Assembly: GCA_963819115.1 (NCBI GenBank)
Contig: CAWFUR010000011.1
Location: 1,674,001 to 1,738,000, forward strand
DNA from: JACVRW01 sp963819115
Lineage (GTDB): Bacteria > Actinomycetota > Thermoleophilia > Solirubrobacterales > Thermoleophilaceae
DNA length: 64,000 bases
Reading direction: 5' to 3'
The position numbers and the translations under genes were made by a program. Each line of letters starts with the position of its first letter. Position 1 is the stretch's first letter. The notes beneath the pieces were generated by a model. It saw nothing but the letters and a program-made list of their open reading frames with translations, did no database searches and was not told the origin of the DNA. Of this stretch, positions 26,858-35,107 are shown in pieces.

Positions 26858-27724
26858 CTAGCCCGGGGGGACCGTGGTGGTCGTGGTCGGTGCCGGCGTG
26901 ACGGACGTGGTGGGCTGCGCGGTCGCCGTGGTGGTGCCCGGAGTGGTGGTGGTCGTGGTGGCCCCCGTGGCCGCGGCGTCGGGCGTGGCCGTGGTGTCCG
27001 TGGCCGCGGTGGGCGTCTCCGTGGTGGTGGTGGTGGGCGTGGTGCCGGCCACCGGAGACACGGGCGACGGCGCGATGGTGGTGGCCGTGGGCACTGGCGC
27101 CTCGCCCGTGGGGGCGACGATGAGCCGGGCGGCCCTGCGCGCGTCGAAGCCGGGATGGGCTTTCAGGTAGCGCACGTCCCCGGCGGCGGGAAGAACGAGC
27201 CCGAGCCGGCCGGCCGCGTCCTGGATGCGCTGGCTCGAGCCGAGCAGTGCGGCCTCTTGGCGCAGGCGCGCGTTGTCGCGCTTGAGCACGGAGCTCTTCT
27301 CGGCCGTGATGGCGATCTCGCGGTTCATGCGTAGGAGGTCCACGTTGAAGAACACGATGCCCACCAGCAGGACCCCCACGAGCACGATCCATGCGCGGCC
27401 GGACAGCAGGGCGTCGAGCACTCCGCCGGTGCGGTTACGGAGGGCACGGGCGAACGGCGCGCCTCCCAGACGGATCGGAAGGGCGGCCGAGCCCCCTCCC
27501 GCGCGGGCGCCCGCGGGAATCGCGGGGCCGGACATCCGGCGGGCGGGACGCTTGCCTGCCTTCGCACGGCGTCCGGTGGCGGGACGGGCGTGGGCGGTGG
27601 TGCGCCGCGGAGCGGCGGACGCCTGGCGGGCCGCGGACGCCGAGCGCGCCCTGCGCGCCGCGGAGCGGGCGGCCGGAGCCGTGCGGGCGGCGGGCGTGGC
27701 GACGGCAGCGGAGGCGCGCGCCAT
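26858..27724 (-). CDS. ftsL: FtsL-like divisome protein with long basic head and Thr-rich tail
   Basis: 288 residues, about twice a normal FtsL. A cytoplasmic Ala/Arg-rich head (1-110) precedes one membrane helix (about 111-130) and a short extracytoplasmic coiled coil (about 132-165, ITAEKSSVLKRDNARLRQEA), the hallmark of FtsL/DivIC proteins. Residues 205-288 are a nearly pure Thr/Pro/Ala tract. Position between rsmH and ftsI supports the FtsL call over FtsB, since sequence similarity in this family is poor. It overlaps rsmH by one base (TGATG). Confidence 0.8.
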   Translation of the reverse strand: MARASAAVATPAARTAPAARSAARRARSASAARQASAAPRRTTAHARPATGRRAKAGKRPARRMSGPAIPAGARAGGGSAALPIRLGGAPFARALRNRTGGVLDALLSGRAWIVLVGVLLVGIVFFNVDLLRMNREIAITAEKSSVLKRDNARLRQEAALLGSSQRIQDAAGRLGLVLPAAGDVRYLKAHPGFDARRAARLIVAPTGEAPVPTATTIAPSPVSPVAGTTPTTTTTETPTAATDTTATPDAAATGATTTTTTPGTTTATAQPTTSVTPAPTTTTTVPPG

Positions 27725-28680
27725 CAGTCGTCCTCCCCGGAGACGATCTTGCGGGCCACGCGCAGGCGCCCGGACTTCGAGCGCGGGTTGTCAGCGACCT
27801 CACCGGGCGTGGGCGCCACCGCGCGGCGGGTGAGCAGCTCGCCCTCGGGCTCGAGCCCACAGGCGCAGATGGGGAAGTCCGGCGGGCAGATGCACCCGCG
27901 TGCGCGAGCGGCCAGGAAGTGCTTCACCCGCCGGTCCTCGAGCGAATGGAAGGAGATGGCGGCGAGCCGGCCGTCGCGGCGCAGGAGGTCCCAGGCCAGT
28001 GGCAGAGCGGCATCGAGGGAGTCCAGCTCATCGTTCACGGCGATGCGGATCGCCTGAAAGACGCGCTTGGCCGGGTGGCCGCCGCCGAAGTTGCGCCTCA
28101 CCGCCGCGGGCACGGCGGCCTCCACCACGGCCACCAGCTCGCCGGTGGTCTCGATCGGGGAGCGCGCCCGCCTGCGCACGATCTCACGCGCGATGCGGCG
28201 GGCCGACGGGTCCTCGCCGTAGCGGTGGAAGAGCTGCGAGAGCCGCCGCTCCTCCCACCCGTTCACCACGGCCCGGGCGTCGAGCTCCTGGCCCTGGTCC
28301 ATGCGCATGTCGAGCGGGGCGTCGTAGGAGTAGGAGAAGCCGCGCTCGCGCGCGTCCACCTGCATCGAGGACACGCCGAGGTCCATGTAGACCACGTCCG
28401 CCGACACGCCCTCCTCCAGCAGGAGGGACAGGCCGTCGGCGTAGTTCATGCCCAGGAAGCGCGTCTCGCAGGGCGCCTCGCGCGCCATCTCGGAGAAGCG
28501 GTCCTCCGCGGCCGGGTCTCGGTCGATGCACACGAGCGTGCCGCTGCGGCCCAGGCGGTCGGCCACCAGGCGCGCGTGTCCGCCCGCGCCGAAGGTGCAA
28601 TCCACGGCGATCTCGCCCGCGGCGGGAGCCGTGAGGTCGATCAGCTCACCGGCCAGCACGGGAATGTGCGTGCGGTTCAT
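27724..28680 (-). CDS. rsmH: 16S rRNA (cytosine-1402-N4)-methyltransferase
   Basis: RsmH (MraW) N4-methylates C1402 of 16S rRNA using S-adenosylmethionine. The family start MNRTHIPVLAGELIDL is followed by DCTFGAGGHARL (AdoMet loop), DLGVSSMQVD, GGHPAKRVFQAIRIAVN and SFHSLEDRRVK. A CICPPDFPICACG segment near the C-terminus is typical. I chose the ATG at 28680, one base after the mraZ stop. An ATG at 28698 would add six residues overlapping mraZ. Confidence 0.96.
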   Translation of the reverse strand: MNRTHIPVLAGELIDLTAPAAGEIAVDCTFGAGGHARLVADRLGRSGTLVCIDRDPAAEDRFSEMAREAPCETRFLGMNYADGLSLLLEEGVSADVVYMDLGVSSMQVDARERGFSYSYDAPLDMRMDQGQELDARAVVNGWEERRLSQLFHRYGEDPSARRIAREIVRRRARSPIETTGELVAVVEAAVPAAVRRNFGGGHPAKRVFQAIRIAVNDELDSLDAALPLAWDLLRRDGRLAAISFHSLEDRRVKHFLAARARGCICPPDFPICACGLEPEGELLTRRAVAPTPGEVADNPRSKSGRLRVARKIVSGEDD

Positions 28681-28681
28681 G

Positions 28682-29116
28682 TCAAGAAGGATGGCCAAGG
28701 CGTCCCGTCACCTCCTCGATCTCCGCGTCCAGGCTCTGCTGTTCGTCCTCCCAGCGCCCCCGGCCCCAGACCTCGAGGTGGTCCCCCACCCCGACGACCA
28801 CGACCTCCTTCTCGATGGCGGCGTGCGCCAGGAGAGGAGGAGGGAGCGTCACCCGGCCGGCCGAGTCGAGGTCGATCTCGAACGAGTTGCCCTGGTAGAA
28901 GCGGGAGAGCTTTCGGTACTCCGGTCCCATCGGGTTCATCCCCGCGAGCGCGCGCTCGATGATGCTCTCGTGCGTCTCCGGCGTCCACACGGCCACGCAG
29001 GGCTCGGGCGTCTTGGCGAGAACCACTCCACTGGAGAAGGGCGTGCGGAACCGAGCCGGGATGCTCAGCCGGTTCTTCGCGTCCAGCGAGTGTTCGTAGT
29101 GCCCTCGGAAAGCCAA
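28682..29116 (-). CDS. mraZ: Transcriptional regulator MraZ
   Basis: MraZ is an AbrB-like DNA-binding protein that regulates its own operon. The 144 residues contain two MraZ repeats, the first starting FRGHYEHSLDAKNRLSIPARFR and the second DLDSAGRVTLPPPLLAHA, each with the conserved D-x-x-GR/NR core. The start is a TTG at 29116; an ATG 7 nt upstream is out of frame. First gene of the division cluster, with phased GTGGG boxes in its promoter. Confidence 0.95.
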   Translation of the reverse strand: MAFRGHYEHSLDAKNRLSIPARFRTPFSSGVVLAKTPEPCVAVWTPETHESIIERALAGMNPMGPEYRKLSRFYQGNSFEIDLDSAGRVTLPPPLLAHAAIEKEVVVVGVGDHLEVWGRGRWEDEQQSLDAEIEEVTGRLGHPS

Positions 29117-29143
29117 GATCCATCAGTGCTGAGAAGAGTCGGA

Positions 29144-29180
29144 CCGGAGTGGCGGAGTGGGAGGAGCCCCGCCACTCCGG
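29144..29180. promoter_or_regulatory. 12-bp inverted repeat in the mraZ leader
   Basis: CCGGAGTGGCGG (29144-29155) and CCGCCACTCCGG (29169-29180) are perfect inverted repeats with a 13-nt loop. They lie between the inferred mraZ transcription start (about 29190) and the TTG at 29116. The leader RNA could form a strong hairpin. There is no T-run, so attenuation or mRNA stabilisation is as possible as termination. The stem also contains GTGG half-boxes. Confidence 0.6.
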
Positions 29181-29196
29181 TCGCTTGATGTGCGAC

Positions 29197-29238
29197 ACCG
29201 TACCCCACTCGCTCCCACTCTGCAACACAATGCCCCAC
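29197..29238 (-). promoter_or_regulatory. mraZ promoter with phased MraZ boxes
   Basis: On the minus strand TTGCAG (29225-29220) and TACGGT (29202-29197) are 17 nt apart, a plausible -35/-10 pair. GTGGG boxes occupy 29204-29208, 29214-29218 and 29234-29238. A degenerate box at 29224-29228 completes a 10-bp period. Direct repeats of this type with helical phasing are the known MraZ operator. Two of them fill the promoter spacer, so repression by MraZ is expected. Confidence 0.7.
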
Positions 29239-29532
29239 TTCGGTGGAGGATTTCGCGGAAAGCCACGCGGCGCCGAGCGCGAGACCGCATGCCAGAGCGG
29301 TTTCTCGCGGTGGGGCAACCTCGCCCTCCCCGCCTGCCCGGACGGGCGATTGCGTGCGCGGGGCCCTGGCGGGTGCAATCCTGCGTGCATTCCGCTCGTT
29401 TGCAGGGATGATTGCGCTCCCTCCACCCACGGCACAGGTAAGAGGACGCCCCGGACGGGGGGTCTTGTGGGGGGTTTGGCGATTTATGCACGCATGCCAT
29501 GCAAAAGACGCCACACCCCACCGGCAGGGGCC
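29239..29532. other. Intergenic region between tadC and the mraZ promoter
   Basis: No credible gene. It contains several inverted repeats: GCGAGA-CCGC with GCGGTTTCTCGC at 29279-29308, and alternating GATTGC/GCAATC arms between about 29348 and 29415. Just after the tadC stop, CCCC-TGCCGGT-GGGG is followed by CTTTT about 10 nt later on the minus strand, a weak terminator candidate. The inverted repeats could be an unrecognised structured RNA or an operator cluster. I do not see RNase P RNA, tmRNA or SRP RNA signatures. Confidence 0.4.
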
Positions 29533-30372
29533 CTAAACCGGCAGCAGCTCGCCTCCCGACCCGGCCAGGGCCGACACCAGCGCCGCGGCCACCAGCAGCA
29601 GCACCGACGGCACCAGCAGCAGGGCCACCACGAGCTGGATCTTCGGCCCCGCGCGGGCCGCGTGCTCCCGCGATTCGCGGCTGAGCGCGGCGCGGGCGTC
29701 CCTCGACTGCGCGGCCAGGGTCCGGGCCAGAGGCGCGCCGTGGCGTAGCGACCGGTCCGTCGCGGCGATGAAGGCGGCCAGCGCCGGCAAAGGCAGCCTC
29801 CGCCCCATCTCCTCCAGCGCGACCGAAAGCGGGACGCCGAGGGCCACGCGGCGCCCGGCGGTCCGCCACTCGGCCGCCAGCGGGCCGCCCGCCTGCTCAC
29901 CCACGGATCGCAGCGCCTCCGGGAGCGACGCGCCGGACTCCACCGTCACGCGCAGCAGGTCCAGGAGCGCCGGGAGCTCACGCAGTGCCGCGCGCCCGCG
30001 CGCCCGCGCCACGCGCGCGAGCCACAGGTCCGGCGCCAGGAACCCGCAGGCGGGCGCGAGCACGAGCATCACCGTTCCCAGACGCCCCGGCGCGGCCGCG
30101 CCCACCACGGCGCCAACGGGGGCGGAGATAAGGGCCATGGCCAGCTTGGACGTCATCAGCTCGCGCTCGCCGAGGCCGCCGGGCCGTCCCGCGGCGTCGA
30201 GGCGGGCGCCCAGGTCTCCCGGCGCCGGCACGGCGGAGAACCGCGATCCCATCGCGGCCAGCCCGCGGATGAGCGGCACCCCGCCTCGCCGTCTCGGGAA
30301 CGACCCGATCAGCAGACCCGCACCCGCGACGGCGAGCGCGGCGGCCAGGAACGCGGTGGCGGCGGCGGTCAT
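29533..30372 (-). CDS. tadC: Tad/type II secretion inner-membrane protein TadC
   Basis: 279 residues with a T2SF (GspF) domain: membrane helices near the N-terminus, a cytoplasmic stretch RELPALLDLLRVTVESGASLPEALR, and two C-terminal helices. TadC partners TadB as the platform for Flp pilus assembly or related secretion. The ATG at 30372 overlaps the tadB stop (ATGA); the longer open frame is shadow of tadB. Nothing follows it in the operon, and no Flp pilin, TadE-type pseudopilin or prepilin peptidase is seen nearby. Confidence 0.85.
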   Translation of the reverse strand: MTAAATAFLAAALAVAGAGLLIGSFPRRRGGVPLIRGLAAMGSRFSAVPAPGDLGARLDAAGRPGGLGERELMTSKLAMALISAPVGAVVGAAAPGRLGTVMLVLAPACGFLAPDLWLARVARARGRAALRELPALLDLLRVTVESGASLPEALRSVGEQAGGPLAAEWRTAGRRVALGVPLSVALEEMGRRLPLPALAAFIAATDRSLRHGAPLARTLAAQSRDARAALSRESREHAARAGPKIQLVVALLLVPSVLLLVAAALVSALAGSGGELLPV

Positions 30373-31217
30373 CGGGGTGGGCGGCCCAGACGCGCGATCA
30401 GCACGCCTGCGGCCACCTGCAGCACCACGGCCAGCCCCACCAGCCACGCCGTGAGCAGGGAGCCGAGCAGCCCGGCCATCCAGCCCGGGCTCGCCAGCTC
30501 GGTGAGCACCGCCCCGCCGGCGGGCATCAGAACCACCAGAACTCCCGTGAAGCGAGCCTGCGCGGTGGCCGCCCGGAGCTCGCCGTCGAGCCGGGACTGC
30601 TCCTCCATCGCCTCGGCGCTGTCGCGCAGAAGCCGCGCGAGGTCTCCCCCGGCCCGGCGCTGGAGCACACACGCGGCCACGAAGGTGTCCACGCGCTGCG
30701 ATCCCGCGCGCCGCCGAAGCGCTGCCAGCGCGTCCTCCGTCCGCGCTCCCGCCGCCAGCTCCGCGGCCGCTCGCCTCAGCTCGTACCCCGCCGCCCCGCC
30801 CACGGCGGGAGCGGCCTCTGACAGCGCGGCCCGAAGGGAGCGGCCGCCGCCGATCGCGTCGGCCACGCCCACCGCCATGGCCGGACACCCCAGCTCCACG
30901 GCGCGCCGGTAGCGCTCCCGGCGAGCCCGCAGGAGCCGGGACACCGCCCACGGCCCACCGGAGGCGAGCCCCAGACCCACGAGCGGCCCGGCCAGCACCG
31001 TGCCGAGCACGAGCGCGGCCGCGGAGCCCGCGGCCAGGAGGCGCCGCCGCTCGGTGGCGCCCGGGTCGCGCCCCTCCCTCCCCTGGCGGACGACCGCGTC
31101 CACGAGCAGGCCCACGCCACGCACGGCGGCGGGCGTGCGGGCGAGCCCCGGCCCAGCGAGCTCGGCCAACCCGCCGGCCGCGCAGGCCGCCGCAGCCGCT
31201 GCCAGCAGGACCGCCAT
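30369..31217 (-). CDS. tadB: Tad/type II secretion inner-membrane protein TadB
   Basis: 282 residues. An N-terminal helix, a pair of helices (about 68-100), then the T2SF domain (VGVADAIGGGRSLRAALSEAAP ... FVAACVLQRRAGGDLARLLRD) and a C-terminal helix pair. This matches TadB. The ATG at 31217 begins MAVLLAAAAAAC, 4 nt after the tadA stop. An open-frame extension to 31328 overlaps tadA and has no support. Confidence 0.85.
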   Translation of the reverse strand: MAVLLAAAAAACAAGGLAELAGPGLARTPAAVRGVGLLVDAVVRQGREGRDPGATERRRLLAAGSAAALVLGTVLAGPLVGLGLASGGPWAVSRLLRARRERYRRAVELGCPAMAVGVADAIGGGRSLRAALSEAAPAVGGAAGYELRRAAAELAAGARTEDALAALRRRAGSQRVDTFVAACVLQRRAGGDLARLLRDSAEAMEEQSRLDGELRAATAQARFTGVLVVLMPAGGAVLTELASPGWMAGLLGSLLTAWLVGLAVVLQVAAGVLIARLGRPPR

Positions 31218-31221
31218 TCGC

Positions 31222-32400
31222 TTAGGCGGCCCCGGCCCGGAACGCGGCCAGGCGCTCGGCCAGCGCGCCCGGACCGGGGGCCCGCAGCGCGCCGTGCTGG
31301 CGGAACAACTCGCGCGTGCCCGCGCCACCGGCCACCCTCACCACCTCGGTCACCGACTGCACCACGCGACTCCCATCCGGCAGCCGCGCCTGGTGCACCA
31401 CCACCTCCAGCGCACCCGCCACCTGCTCGCGTATCGCCGCGTGCGGAAGGCCCACGCCCGCCATCAGCGCCAGCGTCTCGATCCTCCGCAGAGCGTCCAC
31501 GGGCGAGTTCGCGTGCACCGTGGTGAGCGAGCCGTCGTGACCGGTGTTCAGGGCCTGGAGCATGTCCAGCGCCTCGGCACCGCGGACCTCACCGACGACG
31601 ATGCGGTCGGGCCGCATGCGGAGCGCGTTGCGCACCAGCTGCCGGATGGTCACCTCGCCGCGCCCCTCGAGGTTCGCGGGGCGCGATTCCAGCCGGACCA
31701 CATGCGGCTGCCGGAGCCGCAGCTCGGCCGCGTCCTCGATCGTCACCACGCGCTCGCCCGCCGGGATCGTGCCCGAGAGGGCGCCGAGCGTGGTGGTCTT
31801 CCCAGATCCCGTGCCGCCGGAGACGAGCACGGACGCGCGTGCCGCCACGCACAGCGCCAGGAATTCGGCCACGCGGTGCCCGAGCGTTCCCGATCGCACC
31901 AGGTCGCGGAGGGAGAAGCCCTCGCTGCGGAACCTCCTGATCGTGAGGCAGGGTCCGCCCAGCGACAGCGGAGGAATCACCACGTTCACCCGCGAGCCGT
32001 CGGCGAGCCTCGCGTCGCAGAGTGGCGACGCCTCGTCCACCCGCCGCCCGAGAGGTGCCAGCACCCGCTCGATCGCATGCATCAGCTCGGCCTCGCTCTC
32101 GAAGCGGACCGCGGTGCGCTCGAGCCGTCCGCCGCGCTCCACCCACACGTCCCCGGGACCGTTGACCATGACCTCGTCCACCGCGGGGTCCGACAGCAGC
32201 GGCTCGAGCGGCCCGAGACCGGTGGCCAACAGGAGCACGCGCTCGCACAGCGCCGCCCGGTCCGCCTCCGGGAGCGAGCCTGCCTCGGCCTCCACCAGCC
32301 GCTCCACCTCCACCCGCAGCTCCGTGCCCGCCTCCCCCGTCCGCGCCCGCTCGATCAGACGGGCGCGCAGCGCGCGGGCGAGCTCGTCGAGCGCATCCAT
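31222..32400 (-). CDS. tadA: Secretion ATPase of the TadA/CpaF family
   Basis: This hexameric cytoplasmic ATPase energises Tad/Flp pilus assembly. The 392 residues include the CpaF N-domain (DEVMVNGPGDVWVERGGRL), Walker A GGTGSGKT (195-202), the Asp box VVTIEDAAEL, a Walker B-like RIVVGEVRGAEALDMLQALNTGHDGSLTTVHAN block, and the His box. All catalytic features are intact. It heads the tadA-tadB-tadC operon. Upstream lies a decayed region, so the original promoter context may be lost. Confidence 0.93.
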   Translation of the reverse strand: MDALDELARALRARLIERARTGEAGTELRVEVERLVEAEAGSLPEADRAALCERVLLLATGLGPLEPLLSDPAVDEVMVNGPGDVWVERGGRLERTAVRFESEAELMHAIERVLAPLGRRVDEASPLCDARLADGSRVNVVIPPLSLGGPCLTIRRFRSEGFSLRDLVRSGTLGHRVAEFLALCVAARASVLVSGGTGSGKTTTLGALSGTIPAGERVVTIEDAAELRLRQPHVVRLESRPANLEGRGEVTIRQLVRNALRMRPDRIVVGEVRGAEALDMLQALNTGHDGSLTTVHANSPVDALRRIETLALMAGVGLPHAAIREQVAGALEVVVHQARLPDGSRVVQSVTEVVRVAGGAGTRELFRQHGALRAPGPGALAERLAAFRAGAA

Positions 32401-32458
32401 GGGAAGAGGAGGGCCGGGCGCGCCGGATCCACCCCCCGCCCGCGGGGCTGAGGAGCGG

Positions 32459-32690
32459 TCAGCCGCCGAGGATCAGGCAGGTGGAGGTGCCCTGCGCGAA
32501 CAGCTTGCGGTCCGTCTCGCGCGTGATCCGCCCCTCCGCCGTGGCCACCCGGCCGCCGCGGTGCACGACCCTGCCCTCGGCCCGGATCTCACCGCTTTCC
32601 GCGGTGATCGCGCGCACGAGGTTCAACTTCGTCTCCAGGGTCGACTACCCCGCCCCGGCCGGAAGCGTCGAGTCCATGCACCCACTGTTC
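32459..32690 (-). pseudogene. PaaI-type hotdog thioesterase remnant
   Basis: The minus strand encodes STLETKLNLVRAITAESG, EIRAEGRVVHRGGRVATAEG and FAQGTSTCLILGG, ending at TGA 32461-32459. This is the C-terminal half of a PaaI/4HBT thioesterase. Directly before it the frame reads CMDSTLPAGAG followed by TAG (32647-32645), where the family has Tyr (STLPAGAGY-STLE). A TAC-to-TAG change therefore interrupts the gene, and upstream the similarity dissolves. No start codon or N-terminal half is recognisable. I read it as a decaying gene. Confidence 0.65.
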
Positions 32691-32719
32691 CGGGGGTGGG
32701 CCGCGAAGCGGCCGTTGGG

Positions 32720-33188
32720 GGCCCCCGGCACATCTCCGACCCCGCAACCCGCTGCCCCCCGCCCGTGTTGTCCGGCAGCCGCGAGATCCGCAACGGGTCC
32801 ATCCTCAACCGTGACTTCAAGGACGGCACCCTCCGTGGCAAGGAGTTCAAGCCGGCTCGACGCCTCGAAGATCGGCCCGGTGAACAACGCCGGGATCGCC
32901 GAAGGCCTCAACCGGGGCGTGGTGGTGGCCGTGAACGGGACCCCCGTCCGAGGACGCGCCACCTCCACCGCGAGGACCGGCGAGGGCCAGTACCAGGCGA
33001 TCTTCGACCGGGACGTGCGCCAGTGCGTGTACGTGGCCACCCTGGGCGACGAGTCCGCCTCCGGGCCGGGCACCGGCCAGATCGCCGTGACCTCGCTGGC
33101 CAGCAACGTGAACGGCGTGCGGGTCGTGACGCGAGACAGCGCGGGCAGCCCCTCCGACCGATCATTCCATCTGCTCGTCTCCTGCTGA
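32720..33188 (+). pseudogene. Remnant of a secreted actinobacterial repeat protein, frameshifted
   Basis: One frame gives SGSREIRNGSILNRDFKDGT and LRGKEFK (about 32771-32852). These are repeats of the xIxNGSIxxxDFKxGTL type that often precede collagen-like or beta-rich domains in soil actinobacterial surface proteins. Similarity continues in another frame as LDASKIGPVNNAGIAEGLNR through YVATLGDESASGPGTGQI to the TGA at 33188. One frameshift near 32853-32866 separates the two. No signal peptide or convincing start is visible upstream. It overlaps the edge of the thioesterase remnant on the other strand. Confidence 0.5.
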
Positions 33189-33208
33189 CCACACCCATAC
33201 GAGAAGAA

Positions 33209-33265
33209 CCGCGGCCCGAGGGAGGAGCGCAGCCCGATCGCTGATCGGGCGAGCACCGGACCATG
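33209..33265. repeat. REP-like palindromic element
   Basis: GCCCGATCGCTGATCGGGC (8-bp stem, 3-nt loop) is flanked by GGAGGAGCGCA on the left and GAGCACCGGACCATG on the right. It lies between a gene remnant and pepF. It shares its left flank CCGCGGCC with the 25-kb copy. Confidence 0.75.
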
Positions 33266-33289
33266 TATGTCTAAGTAAGGTCAGGGGCC

Positions 33290-35107
33290 ATGAGCACGGC
33301 CCCTGACGAAGCCCTGGAATCCGCCTCCTGGAACCTCGAGCCGCTGGTCGGGGACCGCGGCGCCGAGGGCGTGTTGGCCCTGCTCGAGGACGCGGGCGAG
33401 CGTGCCCGCGCGTTCGCCGAGCACCACCGGGGGCAGGTCGCGGGCATGGACGCCGCCGGGCTGGCCGGGGCGATGAGCGAGCTGGGCGAGATCTCGGATC
33501 TGGCGGGCCGCGCCGGGTCCTACGCGATGCTCAGCTTCACGCTGGACACCGCCGATCCCGAGCGCGGCGCGCTGCTCCAGCGCGGTCGTGAGCTGGGCGC
33601 GCGGATCGAGACCGACCTCCTCTTCTTCGAGCTCGAATGGAACGAGCTGCCGGACGACCGGGCCGCCGACCTCCTGGCCGACGACGCGCTCGGCTTCTGC
33701 CGCCACTACCTGGGCACCCTTCGGCGGTACCGCCCGCACCAGCTCTCCGAGCCGGAGGAGAAGGTGATGACGGAGACCTCGGTGACCGGGCCGTCGGCCT
33801 TCCGCCGGCTCTTCACCGAGCAGACATCGGCCATCGCCGTGGATCTCCCGGGCGAGGACGAGCCGGTGTCCCTCGAGCAGGCGCTGAGCCACCTCCAGGG
33901 TCCCGACCGCGACGCCCGGGAGGCGGCGGCCGGTGCGGTCACCGAGGCGCTGCGCCCCGGCCTGCGCACCCGCGCCTTCGTGTTCAACAACCTCCTGCAG
34001 GACAAGGCGGTGAAGGATCGCCTGCGCTCGTACCCGAGCTGGATCGCCTCCCGCAACCTCGCGAACGAGGCCAGCGACGAGTCCGTGGAGGCCCTGATCG
34101 AAGCGGTGCGCTCGCGCTACGAGCTGGCCCGGCGCTGGTACCGCCTCAAGGCGCGCCTGCTCGGCCTCGACCGGCTCGGCTACTGGGATCGCAGCGCTCC
34201 CGTGGGCCAGTCCGACGAGCGCATCCCCTACGGCGAGGCCCAGTCGATCGTGATCGACTGCTACTCCGAGTTCTCCCCGGAGCTGGGCGCGGTGGCGGGC
34301 GAGTTCTTCGTGGACGGGTACATCGACGGGCCGCCCCGTCCGGGCAAGCGCGGCGGCGCGTTCTGCTCGTACACCGTGCCGAGCGCACACCCGTACGTGA
34401 TGCTGAACTACACCTCGCGTCCCCACGACGTGCTCACGATGGCCCACGAGCTCGGCCACGGCGTACATGCCACGCTGGCGCGCCCGCAGGGGATCTTCCA
34501 GTTCACCACCCCACTGACGCTCGCCGAGACGGCCTCGATCTTCGGGGAGACGATCGTGCTCGACCGCCTGCTTCAGCGCGCGCCGGGCGCCGCCGCCCGG
34601 CTCGACCTGCTGGCCGGCTCGCTGGACGGTGCCGTGGCCGCCGTGTTCCGCCAGATCGCCATGAACCGCTTCGAGCACGCCGTGCACACCGGCCGCCGGG
34701 ACAGCGGGGAGCTGTCCACCGACCGGATCGCCGAGCTGTGGCTCGAGACGCAGACCGAGCTGCTCGGCGACTCGGTGGAGCTGAACGAGGACTACGGCCT
34801 CTGGTGGTCCTACATACCGCACTTCATCGACACCCCCGGCTACGTGTACGCGTACGCCTACGGGCACCTGCTCGCGCTGTCGGTGTACCGGCGCTACGAG
34901 GAGGCGGGCGAGGATTTCGTGGGCTCGTATCTCGACCTTCTGCGCGCCGGCGGATCGAAGCCCCCCGAGGAGCTGGGAGCCATGGTCGGCGTGGACCTCG
35001 CGGATCCCGGCTTCTGGGCCTCGGGCCTGGACCTGGTGGAGCGCCAGCTCGAGGCGGCGGAGGCGGCCGCCGCGGAGGTCGAGGCCTCCACCGAGAAGGC
35101 CCCCTAG
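33290..35107 (+). CDS. pepF: Oligoendopeptidase F (M3 family zinc metallopeptidase)
   Basis: This cytoplasmic peptidase degrades oligopeptides. The 605 residues are the usual PepF length. The zinc motif HELGH (386-390, in TMAHELGHGVHA) is complete, and the third ligand follows in LAETASIFGET. FCSYTVPSAHPYVMLNY and the C-terminal YAYAYGHLLALSVYRRYEE are typical of the PepF subgroup. The ATG lies just after a REP-like element. The stop shares its G with the GTG of the following methyltransferase (TAGTG), so the two are coupled. Confidence 0.94.
   Translation: MSTAPDEALESASWNLEPLVGDRGAEGVLALLEDAGERARAFAEHHRGQVAGMDAAGLAGAMSELGEISDLAGRAGSYAMLSFTLDTADPERGALLQRGRELGARIETDLLFFELEWNELPDDRAADLLADDALGFCRHYLGTLRRYRPHQLSEPEEKVMTETSVTGPSAFRRLFTEQTSAIAVDLPGEDEPVSLEQALSHLQGPDRDAREAAAGAVTEALRPGLRTRAFVFNNLLQDKAVKDRLRSYPSWIASRNLANEASDESVEALIEAVRSRYELARRWYRLKARLLGLDRLGYWDRSAPVGQSDERIPYGEAQSIVIDCYSEFSPELGAVAGEFFVDGYIDGPPRPGKRGGAFCSYTVPSAHPYVMLNYTSRPHDVLTMAHELGHGVHATLARPQGIFQFTTPLTLAETASIFGETIVLDRLLQRAPGAAARLDLLAGSLDGAVAAVFRQIAMNRFEHAVHTGRRDSGELSTDRIAELWLETQTELLGDSVELNEDYGLWWSYIPHFIDTPGYVYAYAYGHLLALSVYRRYEEAGEDFVGSYLDLLRAGGSKPPEELGAMVGVDLADPGFWASGLDLVERQLEAAEAAAAEVEASTEKAP

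Noticed and set aside
29239..29532. RNase P RNA, SRP RNA or tmRNA upstream of mraZ
   Set aside because: None of the conserved blocks of these RNAs could be found on either strand.
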